From the NCBI RefSeq assembly GCF_021369635.1, contig NZ_JAJNBZ010000024.1, forward strand, positions 1 to 64,000: 64,000 nt of DNA, read 5' to 3'. A program made the translations under genes and the position numbers. The notes beneath the pieces are model-generated. The model was not told where the DNA came from and ran no database searches. It saw nothing but the letters and a program-made list of their open reading frames with translations. Source of the DNA: Paenibacillus profundus. GTDB lineage: Bacteria; Bacillota; Bacilli; Paenibacillales; Paenibacillaceae. Below, piece by piece: positions 17,118-25,136 of the stretch (within the stretch, counting starts at the first letter, position 1; every line of letters starts with the position of its first letter).

Positions 17118-18027
17118 CAGAATCAGCAGCGATACCGTCGATCTGTGCTATGGTTGTCACCTGTCATTGCGGGGAGGATATGCACAGGCGTCTAAGCAGG
17201 CGATTCAATTACAGGAACAAGCAGGGCTGGGCTGTTATCAATATTTCAGCAAAAATCCACGCAGCTTATCCGTGAAAGCTGGATTTGAATCCGATGCATT
17301 GTCCGCCCGAGACTATGGAGAAATGTACAATATCCGCTCTGTAGCACACACGCCGTATCCGACCAATCTGGCCGTTGATGCCGATGAGTCGCCCGAGCTG
17401 TTTCAGGCCACGGTACAATCGCTGTTAAATGATCTCATGATTGCGGAAGCTTGCGGATCTGTAGGGGCCGTGGTCCACTTCGGAGCTTACAAAGGCAGCC
17501 GTGTTGCTGCGGACAAGGCTGTGCTGCGGGGTTACGAAAATATTATCCGCACGCTGAATACCGTGTTGAACGTCTGGTCCGGTCAAGCGCTGCTCCTCAT
17601 CGAGAACCAGGCGGGCAATCATGGAGGCATGGGAGCTACATTGGAAGAGCTTGTGCAAATTCGCAAGCTCAGCAGCCGCCCATCAACTGTCGGCTTCTGC
17701 TTTGACACTTGCCATGCGTATGCAAGCGGCTTATGGAATCCGTCAGAGACGAAAGCGCTGCTCTCTCAAGGGAATGCTCTCGACTACTGGCCACACGTTC
17801 ACGCTGTTCATTTGAATGATGCAAGAGATGGCTACGCTTCGCGTAAAGATAGGCATGCCAATGTGGGTCAAGGCTGCATTGGTATGGAAGCGTTCGATCA
17901 GCTGTTGTCTACAGATGAGATGCAAGGAAAAATGTTTATTTTAGAGACGCCCGGCGACGGGAACGGCCGACACGACTTGGAGTGGGAAGCGCTGCGTCAT
18001 GGATTGGGACGGAGGGAGAAAAGGTAA
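17107..18027 (+). CDS. Endonuclease IV-like AP endonuclease (TIM barrel)
   Basis: The 306-residue product follows the endonuclease IV/sugar isomerase TIM-barrel plan: CYGCHLSLRGGY at the first strand, HTPYPTNLAV, VVHFGAYKGS, LLIENQAGNHGGMG, GFCFDTCHAYASG, VHAVHLNDARDGYASRKDRHANVGQGCIG and FILETPG. The metal ligands (His, Glu, Asp, His series) are all visible. These enzymes nick DNA at abasic sites. Overlap with the preceding glycosylase-like gene gives a two-step repair pair. The overlap start ATG is within the upstream gene, with ATTCCTCC around it and no strong ribosome site, consistent with translational coupling. Confidence 0.87.
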   Translation: MSNNRISSDTVDLCYGCHLSLRGGYAQASKQAIQLQEQAGLGCYQYFSKNPRSLSVKAGFESDALSARDYGEMYNIRSVAHTPYPTNLAVDADESPELFQATVQSLLNDLMIAEACGSVGAVVHFGAYKGSRVAADKAVLRGYENIIRTLNTVLNVWSGQALLLIENQAGNHGGMGATLEELVQIRKLSSRPSTVGFCFDTCHAYASGLWNPSETKALLSQGNALDYWPHVHAVHLNDARDGYASRKDRHANVGQGCIGMEAFDQLLSTDEMQGKMFILETPGDGNGRHDLEWEALRHGLGRREKR

Positions 18028-18030
18028 ACG

Positions 18031-18372
18031 ATGATACATGTTTATTTGGACGATTGGCGGCGCTGTCCGGACGGATTTGTGCTTGCCCGTAATATGGAGG
18101 AATGTCTTCTTCTATTAGAGCATGAGGAAGTCGGCATTTTATCATTGGATCATGATTTGGGTATGGGCGAGCCGACCGGGACGGAGCTTGTCCGTGAGAT
18201 AGTACGGCGTGGATTATATCCGAAGCAAGAAATCTATTTGCACACGTCGAGCGCGATCGGAAGACAGCGAATGTACCAAATGCTGTATGAGAATAAACCG
18301 GAACAAGTTGCGCTTGCCAATGGGCCGATGACCCCTGATGTTCTTGCACGTGTGAAACGAGACAAGCAATGA
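18031..18372 (+). CDS. Cyclic-phosphate-processing receiver-domain protein
   Basis: The 113-residue product (MIHVYLDDWRRCPDGFVLARN, SLDHDLGMGEPTGTELV, IYLHTSSAIGRQRMYQML) is a small receiver-like domain with an LDDxR start and a SLDHDLG strand. I recognise it as the cREC type (cyclic-phosphate-processing receiver), linked by published sequence analysis to processing of cyclic phosphates on nucleotides or RNA. It stands 3 bases after the endonuclease IV-like gene and overlaps the next gene by 4 bases. The biochemical role here is inference. Confidence 0.72.
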   Translation: MIHVYLDDWRRCPDGFVLARNMEECLLLLEHEEVGILSLDHDLGMGEPTGTELVREIVRRGLYPKQEIYLHTSSAIGRQRMYQMLYENKPEQVALANGPMTPDVLARVKRDKQ

Positions 18373-18722
18373 TTACGTTATCTGCGGCGGAGTGTCGACA
18401 ACTGCTATGGGATGATAGGGGCAAGCATCCTAATGAGCTGTGGGATGCTTTATATGTGCACAGTCCATTTTGCGGAACGTGCCAACTTGCAGAGCGTATG
18501 CTGACTATCGTTGAACAGACCTGTCCGCAATTGACGATTGCCTCCGTGCACATTCAATTTGTCCCAGATCTTGTTCACACATTTCAAATTGAAAGCGTGC
18601 CATGCTTATTGATTTGGGAGCGGGAGAACGCGGATGCCAGTAAAGAGCCTAGAAAAATCTATGCTTTTCATTCGGTATCCTATCTTTATGAACAGTTGAG
18701 AGGTGGGGAAGCAGATGGTTAA
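18369..18722 (+). CDS. Thioredoxin-family protein
   Basis: The 117-residue product has the active site SPFCGTCQLAERML (CGTC instead of CGPC) about residue 35 and the cis-proline strand ESVPCLLIW. No signal peptide is present, so it should act in the cytosol as a thiol-disulfide protein. It overlaps the cREC gene by 4 bases and the ABC ATPase gene by 8 bases, and so is made from the same message. Partner proteins are unknown. Confidence 0.8.
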   Translation: MITLSAAECRQLLWDDRGKHPNELWDALYVHSPFCGTCQLAERMLTIVEQTCPQLTIASVHIQFVPDLVHTFQIESVPCLLIWERENADASKEPRKIYAFHSVSYLYEQLRGGEADG

Positions 18723-19491
18723 TCTCCGTAATATTTGGTTTCAACGCGAGGAACGTGTTATTCTGAATGATGTGAATTGGAACATTGAACAAGGCGAACA
18801 CTGGGTGCTGCTCGGACGCAACGGTTCGGGCAAAACGACGCTGCTTGAATTGATTACCGCTTACCAGTTTCCTTCCAAAGGGGTGGTTGAGGTGCTTGGA
18901 CATACATATGGACACTGTGACGTGCGGGAAGTGCGCAAGAAGATCGGGTATATTAGCCAATCCCTTGTTGAGAAATTAACGCTGAGCGACCCGGCGTGGG
19001 AAGTTGTCGCTACAGGCGCATATGCATGGCTCCGGTTCTATCAGGAAATACCTGAGGAAGTGAAGGCGAAAGCTCATGCGCTGCTGGAGGAGCTTCACAT
19101 CGGCCATCTAGCCGATCAACCGCTTGGCATATGCTCGCAAGGAGAGCGGAAGAAGATTTTGCTGGCACGGGCTCTAATGGGAGAGCCTGAATTGCTCATT
19201 ATGGATGAACCTTGCTCAGGGCTCGATCTGTATGAAAGGGAAAAGCTGCTGCAGGATTTGCGGGTGTTGACTGGACGCGATCTGAGCGTCATTTACGTCA
19301 CGCATCATTTAGAGGAAATCGTGCCGTTATTTACGCACGTCGCTCTGCTGCATGAGGGGCGGATGGTCGCTTCGGGACGCAAGCATGACGTGCTGACACC
19401 GGAATTGCTCGCGGCAACCTTCGATTTGCCGGTGCAAGTCGATTGGGTGGACGATCGTCCGTGGATTCGAGTTCATCATGAGCACGCATAG
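18715..19491 (+). CDS. ABC ATPase without permease, YlmA-like
   Basis: ATG 18715 follows AGAGGTGG; an in-frame GTG at 18703 is the alternative. The 258-residue protein has Walker A (LGRNGSGKTTLL), the signature CSQGERKKILLARAL, Walker B (LLIMDEPCSGLD) and the switch His in YVTHHLEEI. The C-terminus carries an extra segment (ATFDLPVQVDW). It resembles stand-alone ATPases such as Bacillus YlmA. No membrane or binding-protein gene is next to it, so transport cannot be assumed; some such ATPases act in the cytosol. Confidence 0.82.
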   Translation: MVNLRNIWFQREERVILNDVNWNIEQGEHWVLLGRNGSGKTTLLELITAYQFPSKGVVEVLGHTYGHCDVREVRKKIGYISQSLVEKLTLSDPAWEVVATGAYAWLRFYQEIPEEVKAKAHALLEELHIGHLADQPLGICSQGERKKILLARALMGEPELLIMDEPCSGLDLYEREKLLQDLRVLTGRDLSVIYVTHHLEEIVPLFTHVALLHEGRMVASGRKHDVLTPELLAATFDLPVQVDWVDDRPWIRVHHEHA

Positions 19492-19540
19492 AGCATGAAA
19501 TTATACAAGAATTCGAACTAACGTTGGAGGTTTAACCTAC

Positions 19541-20611
19541 TTGGAGCCATTACATCAAATACATTTGGAACAACACTTTCAACCAGCCTCGCATTGGGTG
19601 ATTACTTCAAATCACGGGTTCATTTCTTATGCGCAGGAAGAATTGAGAAGAAGCTTCGGGCAGCTAAAAAGCCGTATGCTCGTGTCAGGTGAGACGGCAC
19701 TGATGGAACTGCCTGCGGATGCGCATGAGGTGCTGCGTCTGCTGGAGGAACAGCCGGCTATCTTTATCAGACATATTCAACCTGTGCATGCCGTTGTAGA
19801 AGAGTCTTCAATGAAAGCTGACCTGCCTGCTTCTGCAGGTTTATTAGTTGACAAGCTATTTGAACAATCAGAGGCAGCGATGGAAAATATACATGTTGCC
19901 GTACACGTACGCTCTAGCGTATCGAATGCACCGGAGGACAAAGCGCTGCGAGATGCATTAAGGGCTGCAGCTGAGGCGGGCGGCGCACTTAGTGCCGTTC
20001 AAAACCCAGCTTTCATCATCTCTCTATTCATACATGAGGGTATGGTGTATGCCGGCCTTGTGACGCCTGCGCAAGCAGGTTCTGACTGGCCGGGCGGCGC
20101 CATCCGGTTCCAGCGTGAAGAAGGTCAAGTATCGCGCGCAAAATTCAAGCTGTTGGAAGCAGAGCGCACATTCGGGCTTGAGTTCTCCGCGTATCGGAAT
20201 GCGCTCGATGTCGGTGCGGCACCGGGAGGCTGGACGAGTCTGCTGCTAGAGCGTGGAGTGCATGTGACTGCTGTCGATCCAGCTAAGATGCATCCGAGCT
20301 TAATGAACCATCCTCGTCTGAGCTACTTCGGCAAGAATGCGGGCGAGGTCGCATTTGAGCCGTATGAATTCGATCTGCTCGTCTGTGATATGAGCTGGAG
20401 TCCCAAAGTGACGGCTAAGCTCGTCATCCAACTGCTTGACTCCGTTATCTCTGGAGGAACGGTAATCGTAACGGTGAAGCTGATGCACAAGAAGCCGCTG
20501 CAGACAATACGTGATGTGACGGAGATGTTCAGTGAACATATGCAGATCTTGCGCGCGAAGCAGCTGTTCCACAATCGTGACGAGATTACACTTTATATGC
20601 TGAAATATTGA
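19541..20611 (+). CDS. THUMP-FtsJ RNA methyltransferase, RlmM-like
   Basis: TTG 19541 is chosen since GGAGG stands 10 bases before it. The 356-residue product has an N-terminal THUMP-like region (HWVITSNHGFISYAQEELRR and following, to about residue 190) and a C-terminal FtsJ-fold methyltransferase with the SAM loop ALDVGAAPGGWTSLLLERG. The four catalytic residues of 2'-O-methyltransferases are in place: Lys in SRAKFKLLEA, Asp in LVCDMSW, Lys in VTVKLMHKK and Glu in HNRDEITLYM. Gammaproteobacterial RlmM methylates 23S rRNA C2498; the target in this organism is not known. Confidence 0.83.
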   Translation: MEPLHQIHLEQHFQPASHWVITSNHGFISYAQEELRRSFGQLKSRMLVSGETALMELPADAHEVLRLLEEQPAIFIRHIQPVHAVVEESSMKADLPASAGLLVDKLFEQSEAAMENIHVAVHVRSSVSNAPEDKALRDALRAAAEAGGALSAVQNPAFIISLFIHEGMVYAGLVTPAQAGSDWPGGAIRFQREEGQVSRAKFKLLEAERTFGLEFSAYRNALDVGAAPGGWTSLLLERGVHVTAVDPAKMHPSLMNHPRLSYFGKNAGEVAFEPYEFDLLVCDMSWSPKVTAKLVIQLLDSVISGGTVIVTVKLMHKKPLQTIRDVTEMFSEHMQILRAKQLFHNRDEITLYMLKY

Positions 20612-20695
20612 TAGAGCTTGTATTAATGGTATATTATTTATATCATTAAATTATTGTAGAATCGGAAGCGAATTCTAAAAGTTTTAAAAAAACAC

Positions 20696-20724
20696 TGGAC
20701 AAGTGTGAACGTTTCCACTACAAT
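20696..20724 (+). promoter_or_regulatory. Candidate promoter for the kinase/Tad-like operon
   Basis: TGGACA (20696-20701), a 17-base spacer and TACAAT (20719-20724) form a plausible sigma-A promoter. The next gene starts at 20821, so transcription from here would cross the hairpin at 20751-20800. Confidence 0.45.
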
Positions 20725-20750
20725 AGCATCAAAACATATGCATACACAGG

Positions 20751-20800
20751 GAAGCACCCTGATTACGACCGTTGCGGTTCGTTTTCAGGGTGCTTTTTTT
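20751..20800 (+). terminator. Strong terminator or leader attenuator before the kinase gene
   Basis: AAGCACCCTGA pairs with TCAGGGTGCTT, with a further ACGACCG/CGGTTCGT stem inside, and seven T follow. It can end the operon that closes with the methyltransferase 140 bases upstream. Since a promoter lies before it and the kinase start only 20 bases after it, it may also attenuate the kinase operon. Confidence 0.85.
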
Positions 20801-20820
20801 GTTGTCTGGAGGGGGATAGT

Positions 20821-22347
20821 TTGCAGTCATTACATGCGCATCTGCAGCCCGGGGAGCTTCTGCATGAGCGCTATCGCATCGGGCGAATTCTCGGTGCAGG
20901 CGGAATGAGCGTCGTCTATTTGGCCTACGATGAACGGTTGGCCGGGAAGCAATGGGCGGTGAAGGAATCGAAGCCAGTGTCGCAAGATGTGCGTCAGCTC
21001 ATACATGAAGCGAAGCTGCTGACCGCGCTTCGGCATCCGCATCTCCCGCTCATTGTTGACTTCTTCCCGCCGGATGAGGGAGGAAGAGCTTATCTCGTCA
21101 TGGAGTACATCGAAGGAGAGACCTTGACGGAGCGGTTGAGAAGGAAGCCCATCTCTTTTCAGGAGACAGTAGCGCTCGTCATCCCGGTATGCGAAGCGTT
21201 ATCGTACTTGCACGAACAAGAACCGCCGATTGTATTTCGAGACGTGAAGCCATCCAACATTATGATTACGAAGCAAGGCCAAGTGAAGCTAATTGATTTC
21301 GGCATTGCAAGAAATGTGAGTGCTGCCAGTGATCAGGATACGGCGAAGCTCGGAACGATAGGCTTCGCGGCTCCGGAGCAATATGAAGGCAAGCAAAGCG
21401 ACGCCCGAACGGATCTGTACGGAGTTGGAGCGCTGCTGGGACACATGCTTACGACAGGCATCTGGCGCAGCGATCGAAGCTTGAAGGAGCATATGCTCCA
21501 AGATGATGTCCCGCCATCATTCTATTCCGTCATGATGAAGCTGTTGGCGAAGCAGCCGCAGGATCGTTACCAAGAGGCAACTGAGCTGTTAGGTGAGTTG
21601 CAGCAATACATTCCAGTCCAGAAGGAGGAGTATCGGAATTCAGCATCGGTCAACCACGCGCTCCGCCGGGGTAAATCAAGCGTCGTTATCGCTTTTTTGG
21701 GGGCGGCGCCAGGACTCGGAACAACCCATGCCTCATTAATGTGCGCGTATCAGCTCGGGAAGCGAAGGCTGGGCAAGATCGCTTATGTGGACGCAAATCC
21801 GACGACTGGATCGACGATTAAAGCGTTAGCTGCGGATTATGAAGGCGAACATGAATTGACCCCCATCGCAGAGAAGACGAAGCTGTATGGATTCCATTGT
21901 TTTTACTGGAATGATGGCGAGGAGCTGCTGCCTGCATTAATGGGACAATTCGATTACATTGTGCTTGATTTAGGTTGTTACGGTTCGGGGGAACGAATCG
22001 ACGAATTCATGCGAGCCCAAATCCCTGTTCTCATAGGAAGTCAAGCGCCATGGCGAAGAATGGAATCAGAGACGATTGTCAGCTTCTTCGAATCGAGGCA
22101 GTTCCGCCATTGGTACATGGCCAATCTCTATCAATGTGACGAGATGTCCGCTAGGCGCAGAATGCGGCAATATTGTCGCGGGGAAGTGTCTGTTCCTGTT
22201 CGTGCAAATCCATTCGCTTGGGATGAAGCGTCTAGTCGATGGTTGGATTGCATTCTAGATCTTGAGGGTGTAGAGCAGAACCTGCTTCGTCGGCTTAGTA
22301 GATGGATAAGGGGAAGCAAATCTAAGAAAGGAGTGCTGCGGAGTTGA
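20821..22347 (+). CDS. Ser/Thr protein kinase fused to a degenerate MinD/CpaE-like domain
   Basis: TTG 20821 follows GGAGGGGGATAG. The 508-residue protein has a Hanks-type kinase (about 15-265): GAGGMS loop, Lys in WAVKES (K48), FRDVKPSN (HRD with Phe in place of His, D141), DFG (D159) and an APE-like AAPEQY. No PASTA repeats or membrane helix follow. Residues about 285-480 form a second domain with the fold cues of ParA/MinD ATPases (VVIAFLGAAPGLGTTHAS, IAYVDANPTTG, FDYIVLDLG), but the Walker A Lys is missing. In Tad systems CpaE-like proteins of this fold localise the machine. The gene overlaps the next by TTGA, so it heads the pilus-like operon and probably controls it. Confidence 0.82.
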   Translation: MQSLHAHLQPGELLHERYRIGRILGAGGMSVVYLAYDERLAGKQWAVKESKPVSQDVRQLIHEAKLLTALRHPHLPLIVDFFPPDEGGRAYLVMEYIEGETLTERLRRKPISFQETVALVIPVCEALSYLHEQEPPIVFRDVKPSNIMITKQGQVKLIDFGIARNVSAASDQDTAKLGTIGFAAPEQYEGKQSDARTDLYGVGALLGHMLTTGIWRSDRSLKEHMLQDDVPPSFYSVMMKLLAKQPQDRYQEATELLGELQQYIPVQKEEYRNSASVNHALRRGKSSVVIAFLGAAPGLGTTHASLMCAYQLGKRRLGKIAYVDANPTTGSTIKALAADYEGEHELTPIAEKTKLYGFHCFYWNDGEELLPALMGQFDYIVLDLGCYGSGERIDEFMRAQIPVLIGSQAPWRRMESETIVSFFESRQFRHWYMANLYQCDEMSARRRMRQYCRGEVSVPVRANPFAWDEASSRWLDCILDLEGVEQNLLRRLSRWIRGSKSKKGVLRS

Positions 22348-23528
22348 AACGATGGACACGAAGAACGAAGCAAATGTTGATTTCCGGTATAGGCGGGGCG
22401 GTAGCAGCTAGTCTTCTCTTTGCTTCTTATCACTACTGGGCCATGACGAAGAACGATGCCTGGAATGAGACGGTAAGGTCGGATTACGAACAAAAAATAA
22501 GCCGATTGAAGGAGCTTACAGATGAACAGCAGAAGGAACGTGATTCTATCTGGGTGTTTAAGCAGCCGTTGTTAGCAGGCAAGCGAATTCGTTCGCAAGA
22601 CATCGCGATGATTCAAGCGTCTGCAGACGTCGTCCCGCAAGACAGGATGAATCACCCGGACGATATTGTCGGAAAAGTATTGAAAATCGATGTTAGCGCG
22701 CAGACGCCGATTTTGTTCTCGATGCTGTATGAGGAAGCGGTGCTGGCAGATGACATGCGGTGGATGGAGACGGCGGTTATTCAATTACCGCTTTTGTTAA
22801 CAGAACACGATGTCGTGGACATTCGAATTCGCTTTCCGAATGGACAAGATTATGTCGTCATTACGCAAAAAGCGATAATGAGGGTTCAACTCCCTACGAT
22901 ATGGATGCAGTTAGATGAGCAGGAGCGGTTGATGTTCTCTAGCGCTTGCGTGGACGCTTATCGAAACGGTGGTCAGATCTACGCCCTCCGCTATGTAGAA
23001 CCGCATCTGCAGAAGAAAGCGGGGCCGAACTATCCCGCGAATGCTGATGTGCTGAAGCTGATTTCATCCAATCCGAATATCGTGAAGAAGGCGGACACCA
23101 CCTTGGCACGAGTCGTTCGGCAGCAAATGGAGAAAAGTTGGGAGAAACAGAAGGCTGCCAACGGTTTAGAGTTGAATCGAGGAGGAAGCGAAATCAGAAG
23201 CATGTCCCGCGCTCCCGATTCATCGCTAGCGGAGGAAGGATCGGTTGATGCCAATCCGGCCAGCGTCTCGGGTTACGCCCCATTCACCGGTAATGCTGCG
23301 GAATCGAAGCGAAGTTCTCCGTTCGTTGGACTTGCCCCAGCCTCTAACGAGCAGTTGGGAAGAACCTTGCCTGAAGCTCAGCAGGGGAAGAGTGAAGCAA
23401 GGCTGGAGAGTGATAGGGGGAACACTTCCAGCAAAACGGGCGCAGCACCTGATGCAGTGGCAGAGAGAGAAGATGAGGAGGTTAACGTAACTCCGAATCC
23501 AAGTCTTTTGAACGAGAATGATCCTTAA
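22344..23528 (+). CDS. SAF-domain membrane protein, CpaB-like
   Basis: TTG 22344 overlaps the kinase stop codon. The 394-residue product has one N-terminal membrane segment (about residues 11-30) and a coiled stretch (QKISRLKELTDEQQKERDSI). An SAF-type domain follows (about 70-130: VFKQPLLAGKRIRSQDIAMIQ, DIVGKVLKIDVSAQTPIL), then a strand-rich part (VVDIRIRFPNGQDYVVIT). The last 130 residues are Ser/Pro/Gly-rich and look disordered. CpaB/RcpC proteins of Tad pili have this order and form a periplasmic or extracellular assembly factor. The call is by architecture; sequence conservation is low. Confidence 0.65.
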   Translation: MKRWTRRTKQMLISGIGGAVAASLLFASYHYWAMTKNDAWNETVRSDYEQKISRLKELTDEQQKERDSIWVFKQPLLAGKRIRSQDIAMIQASADVVPQDRMNHPDDIVGKVLKIDVSAQTPILFSMLYEEAVLADDMRWMETAVIQLPLLLTEHDVVDIRIRFPNGQDYVVITQKAIMRVQLPTIWMQLDEQERLMFSSACVDAYRNGGQIYALRYVEPHLQKKAGPNYPANADVLKLISSNPNIVKKADTTLARVVRQQMEKSWEKQKAANGLELNRGGSEIRSMSRAPDSSLAEEGSVDANPASVSGYAPFTGNAAESKRSSPFVGLAPASNEQLGRTLPEAQQGKSEARLESDRGNTSSKTGAAPDAVAEREDEEVNVTPNPSLLNENDP

Positions 23529-23578
23529 TAATTGCACGGGTACAACAACTATATGAAGGTAATAACGGAGGGAGAAGA

Positions 23579-24313
23579 TTGGCAAAGGGAATTTTTATCG
23601 GCGCATGCGACAAAAGTATTCATCTGATTGCTTTAGCAACTTTTTTGACCCGTTTAGGTCGCAAAGTGCTGTTAGTTGATGCAACGATAACGCAGCGATT
23701 GGCTTACTATACCGGATTACAGCAAACACGGCACATATCCATTTTGAACTGGAACGGAATTGACGTTATGGGGGATACAGTGAATTGGGGTGATATGGAA
23801 CAAGAGATCAAACGCCAGGGAGGAGACATGAGCTTCTATGACGATGTCATTATCGATACGGATCGTTCCACGTTTGGCAATGCGAAGCAGTGGCAAGCAG
23901 CGGATATAAGGTTCATGACACATACGCTGGAGCGTTATGCCTTATATAGAAATATCGAATGGCTGCAGACAGTTCAGCTGCATGATAATGGGGAACCGCT
24001 AGAATTCATATCCCTTCAGCTTCGTTCCGTCGATCCTGATGCGGAAGCCGCATTTATTGCCGAGCTATATCATTCTGGCTTTTCACACCGGTGGGTAAGA
24101 GAGCCGATTGCCATAGCAGAGGGGGAACAGGATTGGATCGCCCAAATGGAACACGAGCATGAAGGACGATTTGAAGCGGCATCGTATATGCGCTCGACGA
24201 AGAGGGCGTGGCGCGCTTTAACAGAGTGTTTCACTGGGGAATTGCCGGACAAGGTATGGAAGAGATGCTTAAGGACTGAGAAGAAAGGGCGTAATCGCTA
24301 TGCCGCTATGTAA
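23579..24313 (+). CDS. Degenerate ParA/MinD-fold protein
   Basis: TTG 23579 follows GGAGGGAGAAGA. The 244-residue product keeps the order of strands of a ParA-type protein (AKGIFIGACDKSIHLIALATFL, KVLLVDATITQRLAYYTG, YDDVIIDTD), but the phosphate loop GACDKSIH lacks the GKT/S core, so ATP hydrolysis is doubtful. It overlaps the next gene by 14 bases. Tad systems contain a CpaE-like MinD homologue; this looks like a structural relative that has lost the active site. Function is inferred from context only. Confidence 0.55.
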   Translation: MAKGIFIGACDKSIHLIALATFLTRLGRKVLLVDATITQRLAYYTGLQQTRHISILNWNGIDVMGDTVNWGDMEQEIKRQGGDMSFYDDVIIDTDRSTFGNAKQWQAADIRFMTHTLERYALYRNIEWLQTVQLHDNGEPLEFISLQLRSVDPDAEAAFIAELYHSGFSHRWVREPIAIAEGEQDWIAQMEHEHEGRFEAASYMRSTKRAWRALTECFTGELPDKVWKRCLRTEKKGRNRYAAM

Positions 24314-25136
24314 ACACTGGTTAGTCCGTTCCAGCGGAAGAGGCTTGTGCGGAGCCACAACGGTGACGGCATGTGTAGGGATGACCCTCGCATGGCAGCA
24401 TAACGTGAACGTATTGCTCGTCCACATGAAGCAGAGGGGGCAGAGCGTAGAAGCGTTGTTCCCGTCCAGTGTAATATCGATGCCGGTTGCCGGCGCCTCA
24501 TTACAGACTCCAAACGGATGGAGCTCTCTGCTTCGCTTATACGAGCACCGGCAGCTCGATGCCGATTTGTTCGTCAACTGCACCGTTCAGGTTATGCATC
24601 GTCTGGATATTATACCTGGCTTCGAAGGGGATGAAAGTAAGCTCAGGATCGACCTGATGTCCAGAGTAATGGAGATGGCCGGTAAGCATTATGACATCGT
24701 GTTGTGGGATATCGATGAGCAGGATGTGGCTGTTACGGAAATAGACAATGTAAACGCAGGTTTAGGTTTCGCTGGAACGCTCATCGTCCTGCCACAGGTT
24801 CGGCGATTGATAGAGGGCGTATTCCGGATGCAGAAAATGAATGCTTCAGCCTATGTGTTAGGCATGTACGATGCGGATGTGCGCTTGAATTCAGCTAATG
24901 TGCAACGAAAATATAAGCTAAGTACACCGTTGTTCACATTGCCTTATTCCACTGGATACCGCAACGCAGCCGATGAGGGAAGGCTGCTCGCATGGTTCAT
25001 GCATCAATCGATGCAGCATGGGCGTGGGAAGCGCTCTTCATTTATCGCGGAGCAACAGCGCCTGTCCCAATTCATTATGGATGAATCGGGATTCCACCGC
25101 CAATCTGGCGCGAAAGGATGTGAATTGTCGGGATGA
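24300..25136 (+). CDS. Second degenerate ParA/MinD-fold protein
   Basis: The 278-residue product starts in the tail of the previous gene at ATG 24300. It has a P-loop-like segment SSGRGLCGATTVTACVGM, a strand NVLLVHMKQRG and a later strand YDIVLWDIDEQDVAV, with GTLIVLPQVRRLIEG afterwards, all in the order of ParA/MinD proteins. The Walker Lys pair is not standard. It ends by overlapping the ATPase gene (ATGA at 25133). With the kinase C-terminus and the previous protein this makes three related modules in a row. Confidence 0.55.
   Translation: MPLCKHWLVRSSGRGLCGATTVTACVGMTLAWQHNVNVLLVHMKQRGQSVEALFPSSVISMPVAGASLQTPNGWSSLLRLYEHRQLDADLFVNCTVQVMHRLDIIPGFEGDESKLRIDLMSRVMEMAGKHYDIVLWDIDEQDVAVTEIDNVNAGLGFAGTLIVLPQVRRLIEGVFRMQKMNASAYVLGMYDADVRLNSANVQRKYKLSTPLFTLPYSTGYRNAADEGRLLAWFMHQSMQHGRGKRSSFIAEQQRLSQFIMDESGFHRQSGAKGCELSG

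Noticed and set aside
20612-20820. A c-di-GMP riboswitch in the kinase operon leader
   Set aside because: Such switches often control pilus operons, so I looked for the conserved GEMM core. It is not present; only a simple terminator-like hairpin is seen.
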